This document shows, piece after piece, positions 17,984-28,341 of a DNA stretch of 64,000 nucleotides. A program made the position numbers and the translations under genes. Source of the DNA: Prevotella sp. UBA2742. Its GTDB lineage: Bacteria; Bacteroidota; Bacteroidia; Bacteroidales; Bacteroidaceae. Position 1 is the stretch's first letter. Each line of letters opens with the position of its first letter. The notes under the pieces were generated by a model, which saw nothing but the letters and a program-made list of their open reading frames with translations, had not been told where the DNA came from and made no database searches. Location of the stretch: contig DEJS01000021.1 in NCBI GenBank assembly GCA_002353485.1, positions 1 through 64,000 on the forward strand, read 5' to 3'.

Positions 17984-20104
17984 ATGAACACCACGCAGTC
18001 ATCCATCCAGGCCCTGCAGCAGCAACGGCTGCTGCTGGAGCTGGAGTACCAGACGGAGAAGGAGGCCTATCGCCAGCAGACCGAGAGCATCGGCGTGGGG
18101 CGTAAGGTGAAGCGCGGCGATGCCTGGTGGCCCGTGCGCTACCAGCGCAGCTACTACAACTCGCTGAACCAGCTGGCCCTGGAGGTGACGCGCACGCAGG
18201 ACGAGGATATTGAGCACAACTTCGAGTTCGGACGCCCCGTGGTGTTCTTCACCTGCGATGCCGACACGGCCACGGCGGCCGGCGGCGCGACAGCGACGGC
18301 CGGCGCCAAAGGCGGCAAAGGCGGACAGGGCACGGCGCTGCGCTACTTCCGCTTTACCGGCGTGGTGAGCTACGTCGACGGCGACCGCATGGTGGTGACG
18401 GTGCCTGACGGCACACCGCTCATCGACCTGCAGGGCGCACAGGGGCTGGGCGTGCAGCTGTCGTTCGACGAGACCAGCTACCGCCTGATGATGGAGGCAC
18501 TGGACCGCGCCATACGCGGCAAGGGGCGGCTGGGCTATCTGCGCGACCTGTTCTACACGCCGTGGCACCCCGCCAAGGACGGCAGCCGCGGCCACGGCAT
18601 GAGGGCCGAGACGCTGGTGTTCCAGCCCATGCACTTCGACTACCTGAACCCGACGCAGGAGGAGGCCGTCAACCAGGTGCTGCGGGCCAAGGACGTGGCC
18701 GTCGTGCACGGACCGCCGGGCACGGGGAAGACGACGACACTGGTCGAGGCCATACGCGAGACACTGATGCGCGAGAGCCAGGTGCTGGTGTGTGCACAGA
18801 GCAACATGGCCGTCGACTGGATTTCGGAGAAGCTGGTAGACCGCGGCATCAACGTGCTGCGCATAGGCAACCCGACGCGCGTGAACGACAAGATGCTGTC
18901 GTTCACCTACGAACGGCGCTTCGAGGCGCACCCCGACTACCCGCAGCTGTGGTCGCTGCGCAAGGCCATGCGCGAGCTGCGCAGCCACCGCCGGGGCGGC
19001 GACGAGAAGTGGCACCAGAAGATGGAGAGCCTGAAGAGCCGCGCCACCGAGCTGGAGATACGCATCAACGCCGAGCTCTTCGGCGAGGCGCGCGTCATAG
19101 CCTCCACGCTGGTCGGTGCCGCCAACCGACTGCTGGACGGGCAACGGTATAATACGCTGTTCATCGACGAGGCGGCACAGGCCCTCGAGGCGGCCTGCTG
19201 GATACCCCTCCGGCGCGTAGGCCGCGTTGTGCTGGCCGGCGACCACTGCCAGCTGCCGCCCACGGTGAAGAGCATTGCGGCACTGAAGGCCGGACTGGGC
19301 AAGACGCTGATGGAACGCCTGGTGGAGACGCACCCCGAGGCCGTCACACTGCTCAAGACGCAGTACCGCATGCACGACGACATCATGCGCTTCTCGTCCG
19401 ACTACTTCTACGGCGGACAGGTGGAGAGCGCCCCGGAGGTAAAGTTCCGCGGCATACTGGACCTCGACACGCCCATGGAGTGGATAGACACCCATAGCGA
19501 GCTGGGAAAGCTTGCTGCCGCAGGAATTGGGACTGCGGAAGCAAATTCTTCACTCTTCACTCTTCACTCTTCATTTAGAGAGGAGTTTGTGGGCGAGAGC
19601 TACGGACGCATCAACAAGAGCGAGGCCATGCTGACGCTGCTGGTGCTGGAACGGTACTTTGAGCGCATCGGAAAACAGCGCCTGCTGGACGAGCGCATCG
19701 ACGTGGGCATCATCTCGCCCTACCGTGCACAGGTGCAGTACCTGCGCCGGCTGGTACAGAAGAGCGCCGGGCTGAAGCCCTTCCGGCGCATGATCAGCGT
19801 CAATACGGTAGACGGTTTCCAGGGGCAGGAGCGCGACGTCATACTCATCTCGCTGGTGCGCTCGAACGACGAGGGACAGATAGGGTTCCTGCGCGACCTG
19901 CGACGCATGAATGTGGCCATCACGCGCGCAAGGATGAAGGTCATCATCCTGGGCGACCGCCAGACACTGGCGCACAACCCGTTCTACCGACAGTTATGGA
20001 GATATATTACCGCACTAAAAGAGAATAACTATGAAGCAACGCTTACTGACAGCACTGACTGTGGTGCTACTGACTACGACAACGGCAATGGCACAGTTCT
20101 TTAA
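17984..20104 (+). CDS. SF1B DNA/RNA helicase (UPF1/SMUBP-2-like AAA domain protein)
   Basis: The 706-residue protein is an SF1 nucleic-acid helicase. Motifs in order: Q-like NPTQEEAVNQVL, Walker A GPPGTGKT (about 243-250), Ia LVCAQSNMAVDWISEKL, Walker B LFIDEAAQALEAACW (about 390), III AGDHCQLPPTV, IV QYRMHDDIMRFSS, V VDGFQGQERDVILISLVRS and VI NVAITRARMKVI. The N-terminal part (1-220) is a barrel-type accessory domain with a low-complexity Ala/Gly/Thr insert near 88-112. A stretch near 510-530 (EANSSLFTLHSS) is coded by a 7-bp tandem repeat and looks like an insertion. The last 25 codons overlap the next gene's signal peptide. Its place inside a starch operon is odd; a link to glycan use is not evident. 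Confidence 0.88.
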   Translation: MNTTQSSIQALQQQRLLLELEYQTEKEAYRQQTESIGVGRKVKRGDAWWPVRYQRSYYNSLNQLALEVTRTQDEDIEHNFEFGRPVVFFTCDADTATAAGGATATAGAKGGKGGQGTALRYFRFTGVVSYVDGDRMVVTVPDGTPLIDLQGAQGLGVQLSFDETSYRLMMEALDRAIRGKGRLGYLRDLFYTPWHPAKDGSRGHGMRAETLVFQPMHFDYLNPTQEEAVNQVLRAKDVAVVHGPPGTGKTTTLVEAIRETLMRESQVLVCAQSNMAVDWISEKLVDRGINVLRIGNPTRVNDKMLSFTYERRFEAHPDYPQLWSLRKAMRELRSHRRGGDEKWHQKMESLKSRATELEIRINAELFGEARVIASTLVGAANRLLDGQRYNTLFIDEAAQALEAACWIPLRRVGRVVLAGDHCQLPPTVKSIAALKAGLGKTLMERLVETHPEAVTLLKTQYRMHDDIMRFSSDYFYGGQVESAPEVKFRGILDLDTPMEWIDTHSELGKLAAAGIGTAEANSSLFTLHSSFREEFVGESYGRINKSEAMLTLLVLERYFERIGKQRLLDERIDVGIISPYRAQVQYLRRLVQKSAGLKPFRRMISVNTVDGFQGQERDVILISLVRSNDEGQIGFLRDLRRMNVAITRARMKVIILGDRQTLAHNPFYRQLWRYITALKENNYEATLTDSTDCGATDYDNGNGTVL
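19549..19573 (+). repeat. Heptamer tandem repeat TTCACTC inside the helicase gene
   Basis: TTCACTC is repeated 3.6 times without mismatch and stays in frame, coding for S-L-F-T-L-H-S-S. The surrounding residues (AAAGIGTAEANSS) do not look like helicase core, so a larger insert of roughly 20 codons is likely. Confidence 0.8.
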
Positions 20105-21962
20105 CGAAGTACAGTACTCGCCCGAGCAGACCCGATTCGCCCTCTTCGCACCCGAGGACGCCAAGGCGGTGAAGCTGCGCCTCTACCGCGACGGACAGGG
20201 CGGCAAGGCCCTCCAGACGGTCAAGATGGAGTACCGCGACGGACGCTGGCGCGCCACGGTCAAGGGCGACCTGCGCGGACGATTCTATACCTTCGATACC
20301 GGACACGGAGAGACGCCGGGCGTCTTCGCAAAGGCCGTGGGAGTGAACGGACGCCGGGGAGCCATCGTCACCCTGAAGGACACCGACCCCGAAGGGTGGG
20401 CCGACGACAAGCGGCCCGTCACGAAGTCGCCCGCCGACCTCGTCATCTATGAGATGCACCACCGCGACTTCTCCATTGCCCGGCAGGACGCCCGATACCC
20501 GGGCAAATTCCTGGCCCTGACGGAGCCGTGGGCCATCGGCCACCTGAAGGAGCTGGGCGTCAACGCAGTGCACATCCTGCCCTCGTACGACTATGGCTCG
20601 GTGGACGAGACACGACTGAAGGACAACAAGTACAACTGGGGCTACGACCCGGTGAACTACAACGTGCCCGAGGGTGGATACAGCACCGACCCCTACCGGC
20701 CCGAGGTACGCATCAGGGAGTTCAAGAAGATGGTGCAGGCACTGCACAAGGCGGGCATACGCGTCATACTGGACGTAGTGTATAACCACACCTACGACAT
20801 CGAACACTCAAACTTCCAGCGCACCTACCCGGACTACTTCTACCGCAAGACGGCCGACGGCAGCTACAGCAACGGATCGGGGTGCGGCAATGAGACGGCG
20901 TCCGAGAAGCCCATGATGCGCCTGTTCATGCTCGAAAGCGTGCGCTACTGGATGCAGGAATACCATATCGACGGATTCCGATTCGACCTGATGGGCTGTC
21001 ACGACATAGAGACCATGAACGCCATCCGTACCATGGTGAACGAGGCCGATCCCACGGTCTTCATCTACGGCGAGGGATGGAGCGCCGGCAACTGCGCGCT
21101 GCCCGCCGAACGGCTGGGCATGAAGGCCAACGTAAGCCGGATGCCTGGCATAGCGGCCTTCAGCGACGAGCTGCGCGACGCACTGCGCGGACCCTTCAGC
21201 GACGACACCAAGGGAGGCTTCCTGGCCGCCGCTACCGACGACGATGCCGACAACGCCATGCTCGAAGAGAGCCTGAAGTTCGGCATCGTGGGGGCCGTCA
21301 GCCACCCGCAGGTAGACATGACACGCGTCAACTACGCCCAGCAGCCCTGGGCCACCGAGCCCGTACAGATGATTAGCTACGTCTCGTGCCACGACGACAT
21401 GTGTCTTACCGACCGCCTGAGGGCCAGCATACCGGGACTGACCACCGAGGAGCTGATACGCCTGGACCTGCTGGCACAGACCGCCGTCTTCACCTCGCAG
21501 GGCGTACCCTTCATGCTAAGTGGCGAAGAGATGCTGCGCGACAAGAAAGGCGTGCACAACTCGTTCGAGTCGCCCGACAGCGTCAACCACCTGGACTGGA
21601 ACAACCTCAGGCGCTATCCGCAGGTGATGGAGTACTACAAGAACCTTATCCGGCTCCGACAGCACCACCCGGCATTCCGATTAGGGTCTGCCGACCTCGT
21701 GCGCAAGCACCTGGAGTTCCTTCCAGCACCAAGGCACGTCGTAGCCTTCCGGCTCAAGAACTATGCCGGACGCGACGACTGGCGTAACATCATCGTGGTG
21801 CTCAACGCCTCGCGACAGCCACAGACCGTCGTCATACCCAAGGGCGTCTACCAGGAGGTTTGCTGCGACGGAGTCATCAACGAAGCCGGACTCGGCACCA
21901 TCCAGGGCACCGAGACCGTCGTCAGCCCGCAGTCGGCTGTCATCCTGCACGACGAGCCCTGA
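20031..21962 (+). CDS. pulA: Secreted type I pullulanase (GH13)
   Basis: The 643-residue protein begins with a signal peptide (MKQRLLTALTVVLLTTTTAMA) and should cut alpha-1,6 branch points of pullulan, amylopectin or glycogen outside the cytoplasm. Residues about 25-115 are a CBM48-like module. The pullulanase marker YNWGYDP is near residue 200. GH13 motifs are DVVYNHTYD, the nucleophile in GFRFDLMGCHD (about 317), the acid in FIYGEGW (about 346) and the third Asp in VSCHDDMCLTDR. The start lies 74 bases inside the helicase gene in another frame; it is chosen because it alone gives a complete signal peptide. No lipobox is seen. Confidence 0.92.
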   Translation: MKQRLLTALTVVLLTTTTAMAQFFNEVQYSPEQTRFALFAPEDAKAVKLRLYRDGQGGKALQTVKMEYRDGRWRATVKGDLRGRFYTFDTGHGETPGVFAKAVGVNGRRGAIVTLKDTDPEGWADDKRPVTKSPADLVIYEMHHRDFSIARQDARYPGKFLALTEPWAIGHLKELGVNAVHILPSYDYGSVDETRLKDNKYNWGYDPVNYNVPEGGYSTDPYRPEVRIREFKKMVQALHKAGIRVILDVVYNHTYDIEHSNFQRTYPDYFYRKTADGSYSNGSGCGNETASEKPMMRLFMLESVRYWMQEYHIDGFRFDLMGCHDIETMNAIRTMVNEADPTVFIYGEGWSAGNCALPAERLGMKANVSRMPGIAAFSDELRDALRGPFSDDTKGGFLAAATDDDADNAMLEESLKFGIVGAVSHPQVDMTRVNYAQQPWATEPVQMISYVSCHDDMCLTDRLRASIPGLTTEELIRLDLLAQTAVFTSQGVPFMLSGEEMLRDKKGVHNSFESPDSVNHLDWNNLRRYPQVMEYYKNLIRLRQHHPAFRLGSADLVRKHLEFLPAPRHVVAFRLKNYAGRDDWRNIIVVLNASRQPQTVVIPKGVYQEVCCDGVINEAGLGTIQGTETVVSPQSAVILHDEP

Positions 21963-22050
21963 AGCCTTTTCAGGGAGTGCAGCGCACGGCATTGCTACAT
22001 TCAAAAAGGTTTATGATACACAGGGGAAATACCGTTCGGGCATTTCTTAG

Positions 22051-22058
22051 TACCTTTG
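22051..22058 (+). promoter_or_regulatory. -7 box TACCTTTG before the GH115 gene
   Basis: TACCTTTG followed by CACC lies 27 bases before the ATG at 22086. A -33 TTTG at the right distance is not evident. It marks a new transcript separate from the pullulanase gene. Confidence 0.55.
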
Positions 22059-22085
22059 CACCATAGAAACTTAAAATCGTTAGGT

Positions 22086-24599
22086 ATGAAGAGAAGTATA
22101 TGGACATTGCTGGGGGCATGGATTGCCTGTCTGGCATGGGCCGCTGAGCCCTTTGTAGTATTTCAACCCACCACGGGGGCGCTGTCGCTGCAGGGAGCGC
22201 AGATAGGCTACGACCAGCGTGAGCACCGCTGTGTGCAGCTGGCTGCGGCCAGCCTGGCAGACGACTTTGAACGTGTGACGGGCCGGAGGGCCGCTTTGGG
22301 CAGCGACGACCCGAACGGTGCCGGCAGCGGACAGCCCACCGTACTAATTGGCACCGTGGGCTGTAACAAGCAGATAGACCAATGGGTGAAGCAAGGCGTG
22401 CTACGCGACCTGAAGGGCAGGACGGAGAAATATGTCATTAAGACCGTCGGGCAGCAGCTGGTCATTGCAGGCAGCGACAAACGCGGCACCGTCTTCGGCA
22501 TCTACGAGCTGAGCCGGCAGATGGGTGTGTCGCCCTGGTACTGGTGGGCCGACGTGCCCGTGGCCAGACATGAGGCGCTGTATGTAAAGCCGGGCGAGTA
22601 CACGGACGGCGAACCCAGGGTGCGCTACCGCGGACTGTTCCTGAACGACGAGGCGCCCTGCCTGACGGGCTGGGTGAAGAACACCTGGGGTACAAACTAT
22701 GGCGACCACCGCTTCTACGCGAAGGTCTTCGAGCTCATACTGCGCCTAAAGGGCAACTACCTGTGGCCGGCCATGTGGCAGTGGGCCTTCTATGCCGACG
22801 ACCCGCTGAACTCGAAGACGGCCGACGACATGGGCATTATCATGGGTACCTCGCACCACGAGCCCATGGCGCGCAACCATCAGGAGTACGCCCGTAAGCG
22901 CAAGGAGTGGGGCCCATGGAACTACCAGAAGAACCAGCAGCTGCTGGACCGCTTCTTCCGTGAGGGCATAGAGCGCATGAAGGGCACCGACGACATTGTG
23001 ACCATCGGCATGCGCGGCGACGGCGACGAAGCCATGAGCGAGGATGCCGACACCAGACTGTTGCAGCGCATCGTGGAGAACCAGCGCCGCATCATCAAGG
23101 AGGTGACGGGGCGTCCGGCCAAGGAGACCCCCCAGATGTGGGCGCTGTACAAGGAGGTGCTGGACTATTACGACAAGGGTATGCGTGTGCCTGACGACGT
23201 GCTGATACTGCTGTGCGACGACAACTGGGGCAACCTGCGCCGCGTGCCGACGGCCAAGGAGCGCCAGCACCCGGGAGGCTGGGGACTGTACTACCACGTG
23301 GACTATGTGGGTGCACCGCGCAACTCGAAATGGCTGAACGTGACGCCGTCGCAGAACATGTGGGAACAGCTGACGCTGGCTGCCGACTACGGTCTGGACC
23401 GTATGTGGATACTGAACGTGGGCGACCTGAAGCCGATGGAGTACCCCATCACACTGTTCATGGACATGGCCTGGAACCCTGCGTCGGTGAGCCGCGATGT
23501 CGTCAAGACCCATACCGAGCCCTTCTGCCGCCAGGTGTTTGGCCAGGAGCAGGCCGAAGAGGCCGCGCGCATACTGAACCTGGCCTGCAAGTATGCGGGA
23601 CGTACGACGGCAGAGATGATGGACGCCTCGACGTACAATGTGGAGACGGGCGAGTGGCGCCAGGTGGCCGACGAGTACATGCGCCTGGAGGCCGAGGCCC
23701 TCAGACAGTACGTCACGCTGCGCCCTGACCAGAAGGACGCATACCAGGAGCTGATACTGTTTCCCGTGCAGGCCATGTCGAACCTGTACCAGATGTACTA
23801 CGCCGTGGCCATGAACCGACTCTTGGCCCAGCGTAACGACCCTGCTGCCAACCAGTGGGCCGAGAAGGCAAGGAAGGCCTTCCGACGCGACTCACTGCTA
23901 TGTGCTGCATACAACACCGACCTTGCCGGAGGCAAGTGGCGCGGCATGATGACGCAGAAGCATATAGGATATACCACGTGGAACGACGACTTCCCTGCCG
24001 ACCGTCTGCCGTCACTACAGACAGTGGCCGAGGGCGCCGGGCGCTACGTGTTCGAGATGAAGCAGGGCGTGGTGGCCATGGAGGCCGAGCACTACTGGCA
24101 GGCCACACCGGCCAAGAAAGCCGAGTGGACGGTGCTGCCCTACGTAGGACGAACGCTGAGCGGCATGACGCTGATGCCCTATACAGAGGCCGTAGACGGT
24201 GCTTCGCTCTGCTACCGCTGGACGACGCCGGAGGGCAGCAACAAGCAGGGCAGCGAGGTGAAGGTGCACGTGGTGGTAAAGTCGACGCTGGACTACCTGA
24301 ACAAGGGCGGGCTGACCTATACGGTGGCCCTGGACGGCGGCGAGGCGCAGCGCGTGAACTTCAACTACAACTTGAACGAAGAGAAGGAGAACATCTATAC
24401 CGTGTTCTACCCCACCGTGGCCCGACGGGTGGTAGAGTCGGTGGTGACACTGCCCATAGACAACAGCAAGGCAGAACACCAACTGGTGCTCTGCCCTGAC
24501 GACCCGGCTATTGTATTTGAAAAGATTGTGGTAGACGCCGGTGGCTACCAGCCGCAGTTCCTCTTCAACGAGGAGTCAGCACATACTCGGCTCCCTTAA
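22086..24599 (+). CDS. GH115 xylan alpha-1,2-glucuronidase-like protein
   Basis: The 837-residue protein has a signal peptide (ending LAWAA) and GH115 features: an N-terminal hexosaminidase-like domain ([20 protein letters not shown]), the start of the catalytic barrel at [90 protein letters not shown] and [14 protein letters not shown], plus a C-terminal beta-sandwich. GH115 enzymes remove (4-O-methyl-)glucuronic acid from glucuronoxylan. An upstream in-frame ATG at 22056 lies inside the promoter and is not used. Its 3' end overlaps the convergent GH95 gene by 35 bases. Confidence 0.9.
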   Translation: MKRSIWTLLGAWIACLAWAAEPFVVFQPTTGALSLQGAQIGYDQREHRCVQLAAASLADDFERVTGRRAALGSDDPNGAGSGQPTVLIGTVGCNKQIDQWVKQGVLRDLKGRTEKYVIKTVGQQLVIAGSDKRGTVFGIYELSRQMGVSPWYWWADVPVARHEALYVKPGEYTDGEPRVRYRGLFLNDEAPCLTGWVKNTWGTNYGDHRFYAKVFELILRLKGNYLWPAMWQWAFYADDPLNSKTADDMGIIMGTSHHEPMARNHQEYARKRKEWGPWNYQKNQQLLDRFFREGIERMKGTDDIVTIGMRGDGDEAMSEDADTRLLQRIVENQRRIIKEVTGRPAKETPQMWALYKEVLDYYDKGMRVPDDVLILLCDDNWGNLRRVPTAKERQHPGGWGLYYHVDYVGAPRNSKWLNVTPSQNMWEQLTLAADYGLDRMWILNVGDLKPMEYPITLFMDMAWNPASVSRDVVKTHTEPFCRQVFGQEQAEEAARILNLACKYAGRTTAEMMDASTYNVETGEWRQVADEYMRLEAEALRQYVTLRPDQKDAYQELILFPVQAMSNLYQMYYAVAMNRLLAQRNDPAANQWAEKARKAFRRDSLLCAAYNTDLAGGKWRGMMTQKHIGYTTWNDDFPADRLPSLQTVAEGAGRYVFEMKQGVVAMEAEHYWQATPAKKAEWTVLPYVGRTLSGMTLMPYTEAVDGASLCYRWTTPEGSNKQGSEVKVHVVVKSTLDYLNKGGLTYTVALDGGEAQRVNFNYNLNEEKENIYTVFYPTVARRVVESVVTLPIDNSKAEHQLVLCPDDPAIVFEKIVVDAGGYQPQFLFNEESAHTRLP

Positions 24600-26991
24600 C
24601 GGTAGCGAGTTCATAGACATCCGCTTCCTTCGACTTCTTGAGGCCTTTGCCCTTGAGAGGGAGAAGGGAGCGGATTTTGCATTTACCACCTTGCCGTGAG
24701 CGGAGGACAGCCTTCGAGAGACGGCCGTCGGCCCACTGTAGGTCGACCTCGTAGCCACCGCGGGCCACCAAGCCCCTGATGCTGCCCGTAGGCCATGCCG
24801 ACGGCAGGGCGGGGAGCAGATAGAGGCAGCCGTCGTGGCTCTGCAGGAGCATCTCGGCTATGCCGGCCGTGCAGCCGAAATTGCCGTCAATCTGGAAGGG
24901 CGGGTGGGCATCGAACATATTGGGATAGGTACCACCGCGCTGCTTGACGGTGCCAAAGATGAGGAAGGTGTCGGCGGTCAGCGTGAGCTGGTCGCGGATG
25001 AGTTTGTAGGCATGCTCACCATCGAGCAGGCGCGCCCAGCAGCATACCTTCCAGCCCATGCTCCACCCTGTGGAGACGTCGCCACGAGCCTCCAGGGAGA
25101 CGCGGGCAGCCTGCCAAAGGTCAGGGGTGCGGAAAGGCGATATCTGGCTGGCAGGGAAGAGCCCGTAGAGGTGGGAGAAATGGCGATGGTCGTCCTTCGG
25201 GTCGTCGAGGTCGTCGAGCCACTCCTGCAACTGGCCCCAGCGTCCTATCTGCATAGGAGCCAGCAGCGGCAGCTGACGGGCTATGGTGGTAAGCAGGGGG
25301 TCGCTGTTGCCCAGCACCTTGGATGCTGAAAGCACGTTGGTATAGAGTTCGGTGACAAGCTGGTTGTCCATGGTCACTCCGGCATCGAGGGTAGAAGGCC
25401 GTCCGGAGCCGCCATGCTCGGGCGATTCGCCCGGACAGATGACCAGATAGGGCTTGCCGGTAAGGGGGGAATGGTGGTGGGGGTCCTCGACGAGCACCTG
25501 GGTATAGAAGCGTGCCGCCTCCAGCATGACGGGGAAATGCCGGGCCAGGAAGTCCTTGTCGCCGGTGTAAAGGTAGTGCTCCCAGAGATGGCGGCACAGC
25601 CAGGCCGAGCCCGTGGGCCAAAGACCGGTGGCGGCATGGTCGACGGGGCCGGTAATGCGCCACTGGTCGGTATTATGATGAAGTACCCAGCCTTCGGCAC
25701 CATACATGTCGCGTGCGGTCTGGCGGCCCTGCTGACTGACTTCGCGGATGAGCTTGAAAAGAGGCTCGTTGAGTTCCGTGAGGTTGCAGACCTCGGAGGG
25801 CCAGTAGTTCATTTCGAGGTTGATGTTGGTAGTGTACTTGGAGTCCCAGGCAGGGAAGAGGCTGTTGTTCCAAAGTCCCTGCAAGTTGGCGGGATTGATA
25901 TTGCCCGGCTGTGAGGAGGAGATAAGCAGGTAGCGGCCGAACTGGAAATAGGTGGCCACGAGGTAGTTGTCGGCCGGCTGTCCGGCAGATGGAGCCGGGG
26001 CGGCAGAAAAACGCTCGATGCGCTTGTCGGTGGGTACCCCGGGGTACTGGTCGGGACCGAGGTCGATGGAAAGACGGTCGTAGTAACGATGGTACACGTC
26101 GTGGTGCAGACGCTTGAGGGCCTGATAGCCCAGTTTCATTGCTCCGCGGAGACGCTCCCTGGACTGCGCCACCTCGTCGCCACTGATGTCGTTATAAGCC
26201 TTGACGCTGGTGCCGACGGTGAAGTAGAGGGTGGCCTCGTCAGCGCCGACGACGCTCAGATTGCCGTTGCTACAGGTGACCTGACCGCCCTGGGTCTCGA
26301 CGCCCATACGCCCTTGGAAGCGCACCTTGCCCTTCAGTCCTTCGTGCTTGCCGGAAACGCCATGCAGGATGGCTTCAAGACCCTCGCTGCCGATGAGTAC
26401 GTTGTCGTGAGGAGACAACATATTGGCGGTGAAGGTGATACGGCCTGGCTGGCTGGCCGTGAGGTGGACACAGAGCACGTGGTGGCCGCCGAGGGGGGCA
26501 ATGACCTCGCGCTCATAGCGCACGCCGTCGACCGTATAGCGCGTCAGGGTACGCCCGTTGTCAAGGTCGAGCAGGCGCTCGTAGTCGCTGTACGCTGCAT
26601 GACCGGGCATGGCTATGTAGAGGTCGCCGAACGACTGGAAGGGCATGCCCATGTTCTTGCCGGCCCCGACGGGCATTACCTTGTCGTTGGCCAGCTGCTC
26701 AGCCTCGCGGTACTTGCCCTGAAAGATAAGCTCACGCACTTTAGGGAGGTACTCCTTGGCACTGGGGTTGACGACGTTGTTGGGCTGACCGGCCCAGAGC
26801 GTTTCTTCGTTGAGCTGAAGATGCTCGACAGCCGGGATGCCATATACCATGGCGCCGATGACGCCATTGCCCACGGGGAGCGCCTGAGTCCAGGTCATGG
26901 CAGGGCGGTTGTACCACAGTTTGTACTCGCGAGCCTGAAGGGTCTGCGTAAAGAGCAGGAGGGTGATGAGGAGAAGGAGGAGTTTTTTCAT
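24565..26991 (-). CDS. GH95 alpha-L-fucosidase / alpha-L-galactosidase
   Basis: The 808-residue protein has a signal peptide ([20 protein letters not shown]) and the GH95 layout: N-terminal beta domain with [18 protein letters not shown] and [13 protein letters not shown], then the (alpha/alpha)6 barrel. Residues matching the catalytic set of the B. bifidum 1,2-alpha-L-fucosidase are visible: Asn pair in [15 protein letters not shown], Glu in PGESPEHGG and Asp in [15 protein letters not shown]95 contains both fucosidases and L-galactosidases, and the GH115 and esterase neighbours make a hemicellulose side-chain role plausible. The gene overlaps the upstream esterase by ATGA, so the two are translationally coupled. 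Confidence 0.92.
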   Translation of the reverse strand: MKKLLLLLITLLLFTQTLQAREYKLWYNRPAMTWTQALPVGNGVIGAMVYGIPAVEHLQLNEETLWAGQPNNVVNPSAKEYLPKVRELIFQGKYREAEQLANDKVMPVGAGKNMGMPFQSFGDLYIAMPGHAAYSDYERLLDLDNGRTLTRYTVDGVRYEREVIAPLGGHHVLCVHLTASQPGRITFTANMLSPHDNVLIGSEGLEAILHGVSGKHEGLKGKVRFQGRMGVETQGGQVTCSNGNLSVVGADEATLYFTVGTSVKAYNDISGDEVAQSRERLRGAMKLGYQALKRLHHDVYHRYYDRLSIDLGPDQYPGVPTDKRIERFSAAPAPSAGQPADNYLVATYFQFGRYLLISSSQPGNINPANLQGLWNNSLFPAWDSKYTTNINLEMNYWPSEVCNLTELNEPLFKLIREVSQQGRQTARDMYGAEGWVLHHNTDQWRITGPVDHAATGLWPTGSAWLCRHLWEHYLYTGDKDFLARHFPVMLEAARFYTQVLVEDPHHHSPLTGKPYLVICPGESPEHGGSGRPSTLDAGVTMDNQLVTELYTNVLSASKVLGNSDPLLTTIARQLPLLAPMQIGRWGQLQEWLDDLDDPKDDHRHFSHLYGLFPASQISPFRTPDLWQAARVSLEARGDVSTGWSMGWKVCCWARLLDGEHAYKLIRDQLTLTADTFLIFGTVKQRGGTYPNMFDAHPPFQIDGNFGCTAGIAEMLLQSHDGCLYLLPALPSAWPTGSIRGLVARGGYEVDLQWADGRLSKAVLRSRQGGKCKIRSLLPLKGKGLKKSKEADVYELATVKGAEYVLTPR

Positions 26992-28283
26992 TTGTAAAGA
27001 GATTTAAGTGCTTCGTCGGGTTCTATCTGTACCTTGCTTTCGTCAAGCATGGAAGGGTCGAGGTGGAAGACGTCTATGAAGAAGTCGTAAACGGCCTGAC
27101 GCTTGTTCTTGCCAAAGTCGTGGCGCTCGCTGGGCAGGTGAACGTTGCGCACCTTGTCGGTGGCGCCATAGAAGCCGTAGATGCGTTGCAGATAAGGATA
27201 CTCAAGGGTAGGCACAGAGGATGTCCAGTCGCCCCCGTCAGAGACGATGAGCATGGGCTTGGGTGCCATGACGGCGGCGAGCTCGGGTTCGCAGGTGCCA
27301 CCGGCCGCAAGCTGCACGGGCTTGCCACTTTCGCAGGGGCAGCCCCCATCGAAGTGGGAAGCCAGATGGACGACGGGAGCCGAGGCGGTGACGCGGTCGT
27401 CGAGCAGGGAGAGCAGTACGGTATGGGTGCCTCCGCCTGAGCCGCCCATGACTCCGACGCGCGCCGGGTCGATGTCCTTACGGTTCTTGAGCATATAGTC
27501 AAGGAGGATGTAGCCGCAGGCAGCCTGATAGACATGGGCCCGGCTGGTGTGATGGGCCTCAGCACCTACCTCGCGCTCGCTCTCGCCCCAGCCATAGAGG
27601 TCGAAGTCGACGCAGACCGCACCCATACGGGCCAGGGTGCCCAGCCGCTGTTGCTCGTCCTTACGGTAGCGCATGGGCCAGTGACCGTCGGGACATACGA
27701 TGAGGGCATGCTGACCTTTCTTGGTAGAGGCGTAGATGGTGCCAAAGAGATGCTGGCCGGGGGTCAGCTCGATGCAGATGTTCTGGGTGGTGTAGCCGTC
27801 GTGTTTGCGAACCTTGGAGAGCAGCGGTTTGCCGAGGACACAGGAGTCGAGAAAGGCATCGAGCTCAAGTCGCTGGCGCACCTCGCGGCGAAGGCTGTCG
27901 CGACGGGCCTCCCACTGCGCCTTGTCGGCATAGAGGGACGACAGGTAGTCAAGCATCAGACGCCCCTCCTGCTCATGGCGGCGGGGATATTCGTAACGCT
28001 TGATTTTATAGAGGTTGCCCGACTGTTTCCACCAGTTCCAGTCGAAGTACTTGCAGATATTGTCGAGGGTGGTCTCAAGGGAATAGGGCCGTACACGGAA
28101 GTCGGCATAGGGGAGCCGCTTGCCGATGGTATCGACATTCCCGTCGAACTTGAACCTGACGCCGAAGCGCTGTGCTACATCCTGCATAAGGTCGTGCACG
28201 GGGCGTGCGTAGTGGTTCTCAAAGGTCTGGGCAGTGGCCACGTACGAGGCTGCCAAGAGGGCAGCGAAAAGGTAGTTTCTCAT
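26988..28283 (-). CDS. Secreted alpha/beta-hydrolase (acetyl-xylan-esterase-like) with N-terminal STN-like domain
   Basis: The 431-residue protein has a short signal peptide (ending YVATAQ). Residues about 25-95 resemble the secretin/TonB short N-terminal (STN) fold: [38 protein letters not shown] and [12 protein letters not shown]. From about 165 on there is an alpha/beta hydrolase of the large bacterial acetyl-esterase type with nucleophile Ser in [10 protein letters not shown], acid Asp in LIVSDGGDW and His in [10 protein letters not shown]. It should deacylate polysaccharide or oligosaccharide in the periplasm. It precedes and overlaps the GH95 gene by four bases. The STN-hydrolase combination is unusual, and substrate is not known. 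Confidence 0.8.
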   Translation of the reverse strand: MRNYLFAALLAASYVATAQTFENHYARPVHDLMQDVAQRFGVRFKFDGNVDTIGKRLPYADFRVRPYSLETTLDNICKYFDWNWWKQSGNLYKIKRYEYPRRHEQEGRLMLDYLSSLYADKAQWEARRDSLRREVRQRLELDAFLDSCVLGKPLLSKVRKHDGYTTQNICIELTPGQHLFGTIYASTKKGQHALIVCPDGHWPMRYRKDEQQRLGTLARMGAVCVDFDLYGWGESEREVGAEAHHTSRAHVYQAACGYILLDYMLKNRKDIDPARVGVMGGSGGGTHTVLLSLLDDRVTASAPVVHLASHFDGGCPCESGKPVQLAAGGTCEPELAAVMAPKPMLIVSDGGDWTSSVPTLEYPYLQRIYGFYGATDKVRNVHLPSERHDFGKNKRQAVYDFFIDVFHLDPSMLDESKVQIEPDEALKSLYK

Positions 28284-28341
28284 TGTTTTTATGTTAATAG
28301 CATGCTATTAAAAAGACTCATGTAGAAGGGATTTGTCATCA

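Noticed and set aside
17999..19495. A 498-codon open frame opposite the helicase
   Set aside because: It is His/Gln/Arg-rich, without motifs, and is explained by helicase codon use.
17984..20104. Anti-phage defence helicase
   Set aside because: The motifs fit the common UPF1/SMUBP-2-like group, and no nuclease, methyltransferase or other defence partner is adjacent.
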